From the NCBI GenBank assembly GCA_934561335.1, contig CAKTGD010000082.1:1-7271 (forward strand): a stretch of 7,271 nucleotides of DNA, given 5' to 3'. The DNA is from an uncultured Oscillospiraceae bacterium (GTDB taxonomy: Bacteria > Bacillota_A > Clostridia > Oscillospirales > Oscillospiraceae). The translations under genes were made by a program, and so were the position numbers. This document shows positions 1 to 6,075 of the stretch, one piece after another (within the stretch, counting starts at the first letter, position 1; every line of letters begins with the position of its first letter). The notes beneath the pieces are model-generated. The model saw only the letters and a program-made list of their open reading frames with translations, did no database searches and was not told where the DNA came from.

Positions 1-80
1 GCAAATTACAAGACACAAGGCGCTCCCCTTCTATCCGCCCGAAACCACTCGGGATAGGTCCACTCACGTCCTTTCTTACT
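1..80 (-). other. Post-terminator leader and possible start of the TPP-controlled gene
   Basis: After the terminator the minus strand carries AAAGGA (69-74), a hairpin pairing CTATCC with GGATAG (31-57), then AGAAGGGGAG (23-32), which resembles a ribosome binding site. Possible starts are GTG at 14-16 (7 nt after that site) or TTG at 16-18; both frames stay open to the edge, but only five codons are visible. A longer frame from GTG at 65-67 is also open to the edge, but its start is only one base from AAAGGA. The product cannot be named; thiamin biosynthesis or uptake is the family-level expectation. Confidence 0.35.
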
Positions 81-124
81 GAAAAAGTTAAAAGCGGAAG
101 TCACCCGACATGGGCAACTTCCGC
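81..124 (-). terminator. Riboswitch expression-platform terminator
   Basis: An exact 8-bp stem, GCGGAAGT/ACTTCCGC (94-101 and 117-124), with an inner CCC/GGG helix and a 5-nt loop. On the minus strand it is followed by TTTTAACTTTTT. It starts about 10 nt after the TPP aptamer, the normal place for the off-switch of a Firmicutes thi leader. Confidence 0.87.
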
Positions 125-134
125 AAAGCAACAC

Positions 135-220
135 AGGCATCCCTACGTTGGCATTACCCAAATCAGGTTTCCGGTCGAAGGTCATACCTTCCTCTCAGCC
201 TGTTACACAAGCTCCCGTCC
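135..220 (-). ncRNA. TPP riboswitch (THI element) aptamer
   Basis: Read on the minus strand, the conserved thi-box blocks occur in the right order: CGGGAGC (5' side), GGCTGAGA near 194-201, an optional hairpin GAAGGT/ACCTTC with a 3-nt loop, then AACCTGAT near 164-171, TTGGGTAATGCCAACG with the TTGG/CCAA stem, and GTAGGGA at about 140-146. A P3-like stem GCTTG/CAGGC precedes TGAGA. Such elements bind thiamin pyrophosphate and shut down thiamin synthesis or uptake genes. The next element is an intrinsic terminator, so control is most likely at transcription. GGGTAA in the aptamer (154-159) can also pair with TTGCCC in the terminator (112-117), a possible antiterminator; this is inference. The controlled gene lies past the left edge. 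Confidence 0.93.
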
Positions 221-234
221 GTTCAGCTGCCTGC

Positions 235-263
235 ATTATACACCCGCTCAACACCAATTGCAA
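235..263 (-). promoter_or_regulatory. Promoter of the TPP-riboswitch leader
   Basis: Minus-strand TTGCAA (258-263), exactly 17 nt, then a perfect TATAAT (235-240). Transcription would start near A228, a few bases before the riboswitch aptamer, which fits a dedicated thiamin-responsive transcript starting after the feo terminator. AATTGGT occurs twice on the minus strand at a 12-bp interval across the -35 (253-259 and 265-271). Confidence 0.85.
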
Positions 264-343
264 GACCAATTTACAACGCAATGCAGTCAAATAAAGCGGT
301 AAAGCCGGCGATAAATTGGGAGGATTGCCCATTTTAGCCAACG

Positions 344-378
344 AAAAACCGCGATTTGATGATGCAAATCGCGGTTTT
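344..378 (-). terminator. Intrinsic terminator of the feo operon
   Basis: A perfect 14-bp inverted repeat, AAAACCGCGATTTG (345-358) and CAAATCGCGGTTTT (365-378), with a 6-nt loop. On the minus strand the stem ends in TTTTT. It lies about 60 nt after the stop of the Cys-rich gene. The A/T flanks are nearly symmetrical, so it might also act weakly on plus-strand transcripts. Between the gene and this stem is a small GCGG/CCGC hairpin near 386-397, which is probably minor. Confidence 0.9.
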
Positions 379-439
379 AAAGCGGCGTGCCGCCTGTGTC
401 CACTCTTTAATTACAGTCGCAGCCGGCGCAAAAAGCGCT

Positions 440-586
440 TTATGAACGCTTTCTGCCGCAGGCGCGGCCGCAGCCCATGCAGCCATTTTGGCAGCAATCA
501 GACTTTCCCTGCCTGCGGCAGCGGCGCAGCGAAAGTCCTATGGCAGCGGCAAGCACCAACAGTACCAGAACTGACGGCAGATTCAT
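440..586 (-). CDS. FeoB-associated Cys-rich membrane protein
   Basis: 48-residue protein starting at the ATG at 584-586, which shares its A with the FeoB stop (TGATG), so it is probably translated by reinitiation after FeoB. Residues 3-20 (LPSVLVLLVLAAAIGLSL) form one hydrophobic helix, followed by an arginine-rich junction and a Cys-rich tail with Cys23, 31, 32, 36, 39 and 43 (CCQNGCMGCGRAC). This layout matches the small FeoB-associated Cys-rich membrane family found after feoB in many Firmicutes, sometimes compared with FeoC. The role is not established; metal or Fe-S binding at the transporter is inference from the cysteines. The same frame is open further upstream, but that extension only overlaps the FeoB 3' end and lacks family features, so the short start is preferred. 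Confidence 0.88.
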   Translation of the reverse strand: MNLPSVLVLLVLAAAIGLSLRRCRRQGKSDCCQNGCMGCGRACGRKRS

Positions 587-2949
587 CAGGCTACCCCCAA
601 CAACAGCAGCACCGTTCGCAGCAGACATGCGCAGACCCATGCAATGGCGCACTGCATCAGCACCATGCAGGCCGCCCATTTACCGCCCAGCTCACGCCGT
701 ACCGCGGCGATAGCCGCCACGCAGGGCGTATACAGCAGGCAAAATACCAGCAGCGGCGCGGCAGTGCCAACCGTCAAAAGGCCGGTGATGCCATCCCCCA
801 CCAACACCATCAGGGTAGAAACCACGCTTTCCTTGGCGATAAAGCCGGTGATCAGCGCTGTTGAAATCCGCCAGTCGCCAAATCCCAGCGGCTTGAAGAT
901 GGGCGCAATACGGCTGGCCACCAAGGCCAGAATACTGTTCTGGGAATTCTGCACAATCTGAAGATGCAAATCAAAGGTCTGCAAAAACCAGATCACGATC
1001 GTGGCCAGAAAGATCACCGTAAAGGCACGCTGCAAAAAGTCCTTGGCCTTATCCCACAGCAGCTGCCCCACATTTTTCAGTCCCGGCATCCGGTAATTGG
1101 GCAGTTCCATCACAAAAGGCACCGCTTCCCCGCGGAAAATCGTACTCTTGAAAATCAGCGCCACAAGGATCCCCATAAGAATCCCAAAGAAATACAGCCC
1201 CACCATGATAAGAGCGCCGTGTCCCGGGAAGAAGGCCGCCGTAAAGAACCCGTAGATCGGCAGCTTTGCCGAGCAGCTCATAAACGGCGTCAGCAAAATC
1301 GTCATTTTACGGTCACGGTCCGAGGGCAGCGTTCGGCTTGCCATAACACCCGGCACGGTGCAGCCAAAGCCGATCAGCATGGGCACAATGCTGCGTCCGG
1401 AAAGTCCGATCTTGCGCAGCAGCTTGTCCATCACAAAGGCCACTCTGGCCATATACCCGGTATCCTCCAGCAGTGAGAGGAAGAAAAACAATGTGACGAT
1501 AATGGGCAAAAAGCTCAGTACGCTTCCCACGCCGGTAAATACACCGTCAATGACCAGCGAGCGCACCGCTTCGTTCACATCCCACGAAACAAGCGCGTTG
1601 TCAACGATCTGGGTAAGCTTCCCGATCCCCTGCTCCAGCAGCCCCTGAAGCCATGCGCCGATCACATTGAACGTCAGGAAGAATACCAGCCCCATTACGC
1701 CGATAAATGCCGGAATCGCCGTATATTTTCCCGTCAGCACCTGATCGATTTTCTGGCTGCGAAGATGCTCGCGGCTCTCGCGCGGCTTTACAACAGTAGC
1801 CCTGACCAATTCACTGATAAAGGAAAAGCGCATATCGGCGATGGCAGCGGCACGGTCAAGGCCGCGCTCTGTCTCCATTTGCAGGATAATATGCTCCATC
1901 ATCTCCTGCTCGTTCTGATCCAGCGCCAGTGCTTCCATCACACGCTGATCGCCCTCTACCAGCTTGGTGGCGGCAAAGCGCAGCGGAATACCGGCAGCGG
2001 CTGCATGATCGGCAATCAGATGCATGATGGCATGCAGACACCGATGCACCGCGCCGCCATGGTCGTTCATGCCGCAAAAATCGGTTCGGCCCGGCTTTTC
2101 CTGATATTTGGCCACATGCAGCGCGTGCCGCACCAGCTCATCCACGCCCTCATTTTTCGCAGCAGCGATGGGCACTACCGGAATACCCAGCATGGCCTCC
2201 ATTTCGTTGATGCGGATAGCGCCTCCATTCCCCCGTACCTCGTCCATCATGTTCAGTGCCAGAACCATGGGGACATCCAGCTCCAGCAGCTGCATGGTCA
2301 GATACAGATTGCGCTCGATATTGGTCGCGTCCACAATATTGATAATACCGGTGGGCTTTTCATTTATGATGAATTGCCGGGTAACAATTTCCTCGCTTGT
2401 ATAGGGCGACATGGAATAGATGCCGGGCAGATCCGTGATTTCTGTATTGGGATAGTCGCGGATCGCGCCGCTTTTTCGGTCAACCGTCACGCCGGGGAAG
2501 TTGCCCACATGCTGGTTGGCGCCGGTCAGCTGGTTGAACAGCGTTGTCTTTCCGCAGTTCTGATTCCCTGCCAGCGCAAAGGTCAGCGTGGTATTCTCCG
2601 GCAGCGGATGGCCGTCCCCCTTGACGTGATAGCGTCCCCCCTCGCCTAAGCCGGGATGCTCACAGTCAGGACAGTTGGCAGAGGCGGTCACCGGCTCGGC
2701 AGCCTTGATCGGCACGATCCCGATCTGCGCAGCGTCGGCCAGACGCAGCGTCAGCTCATAGCCGTGTATCCGCAGCTCCATGGGGTCGCCCATAGGGGCG
2801 AATTTGACCAGCGTTGCTTCAGCGCCGGGAATCAGACCCATATCCAGGAAATGCTGGCGCAGCGCACCCTGTCCGCCCACCGTCGTAATGCGTGCGGACT
2901 GGGCAACCGCCAGTTGATCCAGTGTCATTCCTTTCTCCTGCACTTTCAT
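586..2949 (-). CDS. feoB: Ferrous iron transporter, FeoA-FeoB fusion
   Basis: 787-residue cytoplasmic-membrane Fe(II) uptake protein. Residues about 8-82 form an SH3-like FeoA domain (HFLDMGLIPGAEATLVKFAPMGDP). A linker with Cys93-Pro-Asp-Cys96 follows. The FeoB G domain has G1 GNQNCGKT (128-135), a likely G2 Thr155, G3 DLPG (173-176), G4 NMMD (233-236) and a G5-like AAAKN (262-266). The membrane part starts near 410 and carries the two FeoB gate motifs, GFGCTVPGVMASRT (527-540, Cys530) and FMSCSAKLPIYG (556-567, Cys559), plus LLYTPC (738-743). Nothing key is missing. Two starts are possible. The Met at 2949 has GGAAGGA 7 nt upstream (2957-2963). The Met at 2928 (residue 8, MTLDQL, nearer to typical FeoA N-termini) has AGGAG 6 nt upstream (2935-2939). 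The TGA overlaps the next ATG by one base. No regulator binding site is evident; regulation by iron is known for the family but not visible here. Confidence 0.96.
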   Translation of the reverse strand: MKVQEKGMTLDQLAVAQSARITTVGGQGALRQHFLDMGLIPGAEATLVKFAPMGDPMELRIHGYELTLRLADAAQIGIVPIKAAEPVTASANCPDCEHPGLGEGGRYHVKGDGHPLPENTTLTFALAGNQNCGKTTLFNQLTGANQHVGNFPGVTVDRKSGAIRDYPNTEITDLPGIYSMSPYTSEEIVTRQFIINEKPTGIINIVDATNIERNLYLTMQLLELDVPMVLALNMMDEVRGNGGAIRINEMEAMLGIPVVPIAAAKNEGVDELVRHALHVAKYQEKPGRTDFCGMNDHGGAVHRCLHAIMHLIADHAAAAGIPLRFAATKLVEGDQRVMEALALDQNEQEMMEHIILQMETERGLDRAAAIADMRFSFISELVRATVVKPRESREHLRSQKIDQVLTGKYTAIPAFIGVMGLVFFLTFNVIGAWLQGLLEQGIGKLTQIVDNALVSWDVNEAVRSLVIDGVFTGVGSVLSFLPIIVTLFFFLSLLEDTGYMARVAFVMDKLLRKIGLSGRSIVPMLIGFGCTVPGVMASRTLPSDRDRKMTILLTPFMSCSAKLPIYGFFTAAFFPGHGALIMVGLYFFGILMGILVALIFKSTIFRGEAVPFVMELPNYRMPGLKNVGQLLWDKAKDFLQRAFTVIFLATIVIWFLQTFDLHLQIVQNSQNSILALVASRIAPIFKPLGFGDWRISTALITGFIAKESVVSTLMVLVGDGITGLLTVGTAAPLLVFCLLYTPCVAAIAAVRRELGGKWAACMVLMQCAIAWVCACLLRTVLLLLGVA

Positions 2950-3091
2950 GATCGTGTCCTTCCATCTATTCTAAATTTCGCATAGCCGGAGCTTTTATGG
3001 CCGTCAAGCCGCACGGGATACCCCGCAAAATGACGGTGCCATCGGCCATTCGCGGATGATGTTTCCAAAGTCGGTCATCCTCCCGCGCTTA
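2950..3091 (-). other. Foldable intergenic leader between MATE and feoAB
   Basis: This 142-nt gap holds a nested fold: CCGTCA (3001-3006) with TGACGG (3031-3036), enclosing CGGG (3014-3017) and CCCG (3022-3025) around a 4-nt loop. A competing pairing joins ATGGCCG (2997-3003) and CGGCCAT (3043-3049). Neither is followed by a T-run, so it does not look like a simple intrinsic terminator. I do not recognise a known riboswitch and see no clear Fur-type dyad. Two very short reading frames (3004-3078 and 2946-3068) are discussed in the findings and rejections. Confidence 0.4.
2979..3007 (-). promoter_or_regulatory. Weak candidate promoter for feoAB
   Basis: Minus-strand TTGACG (3002-3007) is a good -35, but at 17-nt spacing the -10 is TATGCG (2979-2984), with only three consensus bases. 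An alternative -10, TAGAAT (2968-2973), has no matching -35. If neither is used, the iron operon would depend on read-through from the MATE promoter. Confidence 0.25.
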
Positions 3092-4573
3092 TCAGCCGTG
3101 GCGCATGTGGCGATACATATACCGATAGTCCTTACCCATAATGTTGCGCAAAAACGGAACAAACAGCACCGCATCAGCGGCAATCCACGCAACCGGATCG
3201 GCAGCGCAGAGCGCATAGAACGCCACCGGCGCAGCAGACGCGCTGACCTGTCCGCCTGCAAAAACAGGCGGCAGCAGCAGGCAAACGGCGATTCGTGCCA
3301 CCAATTCCGCCGCACCGGCGCCCAGCACAAACTGGGAGCGTCCGATCCCCTGCACGCAGTTGCGCACCACGAATATAAAGCCCAGAAACGGGTACAAAGC
3401 GAAATCCACATGTAAAAGGGTATTTCCGTAGCGTACAGTTTCCTCCGTCACCTTATCGGCGCTGAGGAACACACGGAGATAAAAGCCATCGTTCATCAAC
3501 GCAAGTCCCATAACCACCACGGATACCACGATCACCGCCGTCATCAGCAATGCCTGAAGGGTGCCTTTTTTGATGCGCTCCGGCTTTCCGGCGCCCAGAT
3601 TCTGGGCGGTAAAGCTGGTCATGGCTGCGCCAAGACCATTCATCGGCGTCATAGCCAGATTGGACAGCTTATTGGCAGCGCCAAAGCCGTTCTGGGCAGC
3701 ATTGGAGACCATAACGCCGTCCAGCATGTCAAACTGCACCACCACGCCCTGCATCACAATGATGCCAATGGCCAGCACGGAGAATTGCAGTCCCAGAGGA
3801 ACTCCCTGCACCACATGGCGCCGCACATCCCACCGGGTAATACGCCAGTCCTGCGGATGGAGCCGGATATCCGGATACTTGATAAAGGCATAGATAAAGC
3901 ATCCCACCGTGCTGATAAGCTGTGCGCCGACCGTGGCGATGGCCGCACCGGCCACGCCCCAGCGGAACACAATGATAAACAGCAGATCCAGCCCCACATT
4001 CAGCGCCGTGGAAAACAGCAAAAAGAGCAGCGGCGTAACAGAATCACCCATACTGCGCAGAAATGAGCAGATAAAGTTATAGAATAGCTGCGCGCCTATC
4101 CCCGCAAAGATAATCATGCAATAGGTATGCGCCGCACGGTAAACCTCCGGATTATCCGGGGTCACATTGATCCATGCCAGCATAGGGTTCAGCAGCAAAA
4201 GCGCCGCCGCAGTCAGCAATGCGGTCAGCACAGCGGAGAGAATGACCTGTGTGGCCAGCGAGCGGCGCACACCTGCGTTATCGCGGCAGCCGACGCTGCA
4301 TGAGGTGACCACGCAGAAGCCCGCGCTTACCCCGAAGGCAAATTGCAGGAAAATAAAGACAAGCGACGTTGTATCGTTGACGCCGGCTACCTCCTGCGCT
4401 GTCAACGTTTGCCCGACAATGGCGGCGTCACTGATGGTATAGACCTGCTGCAGCAGATAGGAGAAAATAATCGGCAGGGAAAACAGAAGAATGGTTTTCC
4501 AGCAGCTGCCCTGCGTCAGATCCATCGGTTGAAAAAACGACTTGAGTATACGGCTCTCATGATTCCGGTTCAT
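3092..4573 (-). CDS. MATE family multidrug/cation antiporter
   Basis: 493-residue polytopic membrane protein of the MATE (multidrug and toxic compound extrusion) family, which exports organic cations, drugs or metabolites in exchange for Na+ or H+. The length is a little above the usual 440-470, through a 25-residue hydrophilic N-terminus and a short basic C-terminal tail (YRYMYRHMRHG). Hydrophobic segments fit 12 helices in two halves. Family signatures: SDAAIVGQ at 48-55, FLRSMGDSVTPLL at 171-183, LNVGLDLLFI at 191-200 and GVAGAAIATVGAQ at 206-218 in the first half; MTSFTAQNLGAGKPERIKKG at 318-337 and QGIGRSQFVLGAG at 408-420 in the second. This resembles the DinF/NorM-like clostridial MATE group. 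It has its own strong promoter. No intrinsic terminator follows, so some read-through into the iron operon is possible. The transported substrate cannot be read from the sequence. Confidence 0.93.
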   Translation of the reverse strand: MNRNHESRILKSFFQPMDLTQGSCWKTILLFSLPIIFSYLLQQVYTISDAAIVGQTLTAQEVAGVNDTTSLVFIFLQFAFGVSAGFCVVTSCSVGCRDNAGVRRSLATQVILSAVLTALLTAAALLLLNPMLAWINVTPDNPEVYRAAHTYCMIIFAGIGAQLFYNFICSFLRSMGDSVTPLLFLLFSTALNVGLDLLFIIVFRWGVAGAAIATVGAQLISTVGCFIYAFIKYPDIRLHPQDWRITRWDVRRHVVQGVPLGLQFSVLAIGIIVMQGVVVQFDMLDGVMVSNAAQNGFGAANKLSNLAMTPMNGLGAAMTSFTAQNLGAGKPERIKKGTLQALLMTAVIVVSVVVMGLALMNDGFYLRVFLSADKVTEETVRYGNTLLHVDFALYPFLGFIFVVRNCVQGIGRSQFVLGAGAAELVARIAVCLLLPPVFAGGQVSASAAPVAFYALCAADPVAWIAADAVLFVPFLRNIMGKDYRYMYRHMRHG

Positions 4574-4582
4574 GGCGGAAAT

Positions 4583-4591
4583 CCCACCTTT
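4583..4591 (-). promoter_or_regulatory. Ribosome binding site fixing the MATE start
   Basis: Minus-strand AAAGGTGGG, one mismatch from AAAGGAGG, lies 9 nt upstream of the ATG at 4571-4573. The only nearby alternative, the Met at residue 17, has no purine-rich site in front of it, so the longer start is preferred. Confidence 0.75.
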
Positions 4592-4600
4592 CCCTATATT

Positions 4601-4635
4601 TTTGCGGAGAGATTATAATCTTGCCCATCCGCAAA
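4601..4635. promoter_or_regulatory. Operator-like inverted repeat over the MATE -10 region
   Basis: An exact 8-bp inverted repeat: TTTGCGGA at 4601-4608 and TCCGCAAA at 4628-4635, separated by 19 nt. One arm abuts the -35 hexamer and the other covers the predicted transcription start, so a protein bound to both arms would block RNA polymerase. A 10-bp perfect palindrome GATTATAATC (4611-4620) lies between the arms and contains the -10 box, though it is not on the same dyad axis. That this is a repressor site is inference; no regulator gene is in the window. Confidence 0.4.
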
Positions 4636-4640
4636 GTCAA
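4612..4640 (-). promoter_or_regulatory. Sigma-A promoter of the MATE gene
   Basis: On the minus strand, TTGACT (4635-4640) is followed by exactly 17 nt and a perfect TATAAT (4612-4617). Transcription should begin near 4603-4606, giving a leader of about 30 nt before the MATE ATG. The promoter implies that the MATE gene is transcribed separately from the maturase-decarboxylase pair. The rest of the 4574-4737 intergenic region shows no gene, only the dyads listed separately and a weak 5-bp hairpin at 4696-4710 without a T-run. Confidence 0.85.
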
Positions 4641-4645
4641 TGGCC

Positions 4646-4664
4646 GTATATGTTGAATATATAC
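4646..4664. promoter_or_regulatory. 19-bp near-palindrome just upstream of the MATE -35
   Basis: The plus strand reads GTATATGTTGAATATATAC, a dyad centred on 4655 with one mismatched pair (positions 4652 and 4658). It begins six bases beyond the end of the -35 hexamer, a place where activators or MarR/TetR-type regulators of efflux genes often bind. It is AT-rich in an otherwise GC-rich region, which makes such a dyad somewhat more likely by chance. Function is inferred. Confidence 0.38.
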
Positions 4665-4737
4665 AGAAATTAAAATGAATTTTTGTGCAAGTCGTCACAG
4701 CGTATCTGTGTCCCGCTGCGCCTTCCATCGGCAGGAA

Positions 4738-6075
4738 TCACTCGGCAATAACCTCGCATATATCCACGCCATAATACTTCAGGCAGCCAACGGTTTGCTC
4801 ATCAATCCGCTCTCCGCAGATGACCAGCGGAACGGCGGGCGGACAGCTGATGGCTGCCGCGGCCGAAATACGGCCGCAGCTCTCCTGAACCGGCACCCTT
4901 TCGCTGGGAAGGAACATCGCCTGCCGCGGCGAAAGCACTTTGGCGGGATGGGGCAGCGCAGGCGCCTGCGCCGTGATTGGCGGTCTTTTGGGAATATGAC
5001 ACAGTGCCTGCTCCAACCGGCCAAGCTCCTGCTCCGTATGGACGGGAGAGAGCATCAGCACCACATAGTCAGGGTCGTAGAACTCAGGATATATACCCTT
5101 GTCCATCAGGCGCTGCGCCAGCTGCTGCCCGGTATAGCCATAGCCCTTTGCCGCCAGCGTCAGCTTTAGCGGTTCATCACCTGCAAACGCATATCCCGCG
5201 GCGGAAAGGCGCTGCTTTAGCGCGTCAGCTTTCGGAAGAAAAGCGGACAGCGCATCCCGAAATGCCGTCATGCGGTCATTCGCAGCGTCCAACGACTGCA
5301 AAATAAGATAGGATGGGCTGCTGGAAGCGAACAAAGACATAGCGGCTTTTGCCTGCCTGTGCAGCGCCGCAGGAGCCGCCGGAGAAATATGGAGATAAGC
5401 GCCGCCTGTGATCACACCCAGCGTCTTATGGGCGGAGTCGCAGCACAGATCCGCCCCCTGATCCATAGGATGACAGGCAGCAGGAAGGAATTTAAGATAC
5501 GCTCCGTGGGCATTATCCACCAACAGCAGCACGCCGTTTTCCCGGCAAACGCGGGCAATGTCGCTGATATCCAGCATATTGCCCAGATAGTCCGGGCTGG
5601 TAAGGTACACCGCCGTTACACGCCGCGGCGCATTCTGCAAAGCGCAGGATATCTGGGACGCTGTCACAGGACAGCTGACATACGCACTGCGCTCCTGCGG
5701 ATAAAGCCAGATAACATCCAGATCCAGCAGCGCAGCGCTGTTGACGAAGGCCTTGTGGGCATTGCGTGCGGCCAGAATGAGCGGCCGCTCACCCCTTGAC
5801 ACCCCATACCGTGCCGCCATGTGCAGCATCGTTTGAATGCATAAGGTAGAGCCGCCGGCGGAATACACCGTTTGCGCGCCGAACAGGGCGCTGGCCTGCG
5901 CCTCGCTTTCCGCAATAACGCCGGAGGCGGTAAACAATTCGTCCGCCCCGTCAATTTCCGTAATGTCCAGCGGCTCGAAGCCGAGAAACGGATATCCCTT
6001 GTGCCCCGGCATATGAAACCGAACCGGATCACTCTGCCGATAGCGGCGGACAAAATCGCAGATCGGGGTACTCAT
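4738..6075 (-). CDS. PLP-dependent Orn/Lys/Arg decarboxylase-family enzyme
   Basis: 445-residue fold-type I PLP enzyme, cytosolic, of the YaaO/SpeA-like Orn/Lys/Arg decarboxylase family that normally releases CO2 from a basic amino acid to give a polyamine. Visible signatures in order: HMPGHKG at 21-27, the phosphate-binding GGST at 74-77, NAHK at 105-108 (the His expected to stack on the cofactor), VDNAHGA at 186-192 with Asp187 for the pyridine nitrogen, and SAHKT at 214-218 with Lys217 as the Schiff-base lysine. The small C-terminal decarboxylase domain is present and ends with GRISA (401-405) and a CPPAVPL segment (411-417). Two places differ from the family norm: VDNAH instead of VDEAH, and CPPAVP instead of YPPGIP. 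Substrate is therefore uncertain; lysine or arginine decarboxylase activity is only a family-level guess. The ATG lies inside ATGA shared with the maturase stop, so it probably depends on coupled translation; only weak purine-rich sequence precedes it. Confidence 0.87.
   Translation of the reverse strand: MSTPICDFVRRYRQSDPVRFHMPGHKGYPFLGFEPLDITEIDGADELFTASGVIAESEAQASALFGAQTVYSAGGSTLCIQTMLHMAARYGVSRGERPLILAARNAHKAFVNSAALLDLDVIWLYPQERSAYVSCPVTASQISCALQNAPRRVTAVYLTSPDYLGNMLDISDIARVCRENGVLLLVDNAHGAYLKFLPAACHPMDQGADLCCDSAHKTLGVITGGAYLHISPAAPAALHRQAKAAMSLFASSSPSYLILQSLDAANDRMTAFRDALSAFLPKADALKQRLSAAGYAFAGDEPLKLTLAAKGYGYTGQQLAQRLMDKGIYPEFYDPDYVVLMLSPVHTEQELGRLEQALCHIPKRPPITAQAPALPHPAKVLSPRQAMFLPSERVPVQESCGRISAAAAISCPPAVPLVICGERIDEQTVGCLKYYGVDICEVIAE

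Noticed and set aside
421..442. GCGC-AAAAA-GCGC small palindrome near the Cys-rich gene stop.
   Set aside because: Four base pairs only; the strong hairpin at 345-378 explains termination.
316..864. Plus-strand open frame of 182 codons overlapping the feo terminator.
   Set aside because: It runs through the terminator hairpin and antisense to the Cys-rich gene and the FeoB 3' end; no ribosome binding site or known domain.
1765..2649. Long plus-strand open frame of 294 codons.
   Set aside because: It lies wholly antisense to the FeoB coding region, including the G domain, and shows a His/Gln-rich composition typical of reversed coding sequence with no recognisable domain.
2950..3010. Fur or DtxR/IdeR operator upstream of feoAB.
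   Set aside because: I looked for a GATAATGATAATCATTATC-like or TTAGGTTAGCC-like dyad and found no convincing match.
2997..3049. Stem after the MATE gene as an intrinsic terminator.
   Set aside because: The longest pairings are 6-7 bp around large loops and are followed by AAAA on the minus strand, not T residues.
3004..3078. Minus-strand 24-codon frame after the MATE gene.
   Set aside because: GGGAGG directly abuts the ATG with no spacer, so initiation there would be poor; the peptide is unfamiliar and the stem region accounts for the sequence.
4696..4710. CACAG/CTGTG hairpin after the decarboxylase, as an operon terminator.
   Set aside because: Only 5 bp with no T-run directly after it on either strand; alternative 5-bp pairings in the same stretch compete with it.
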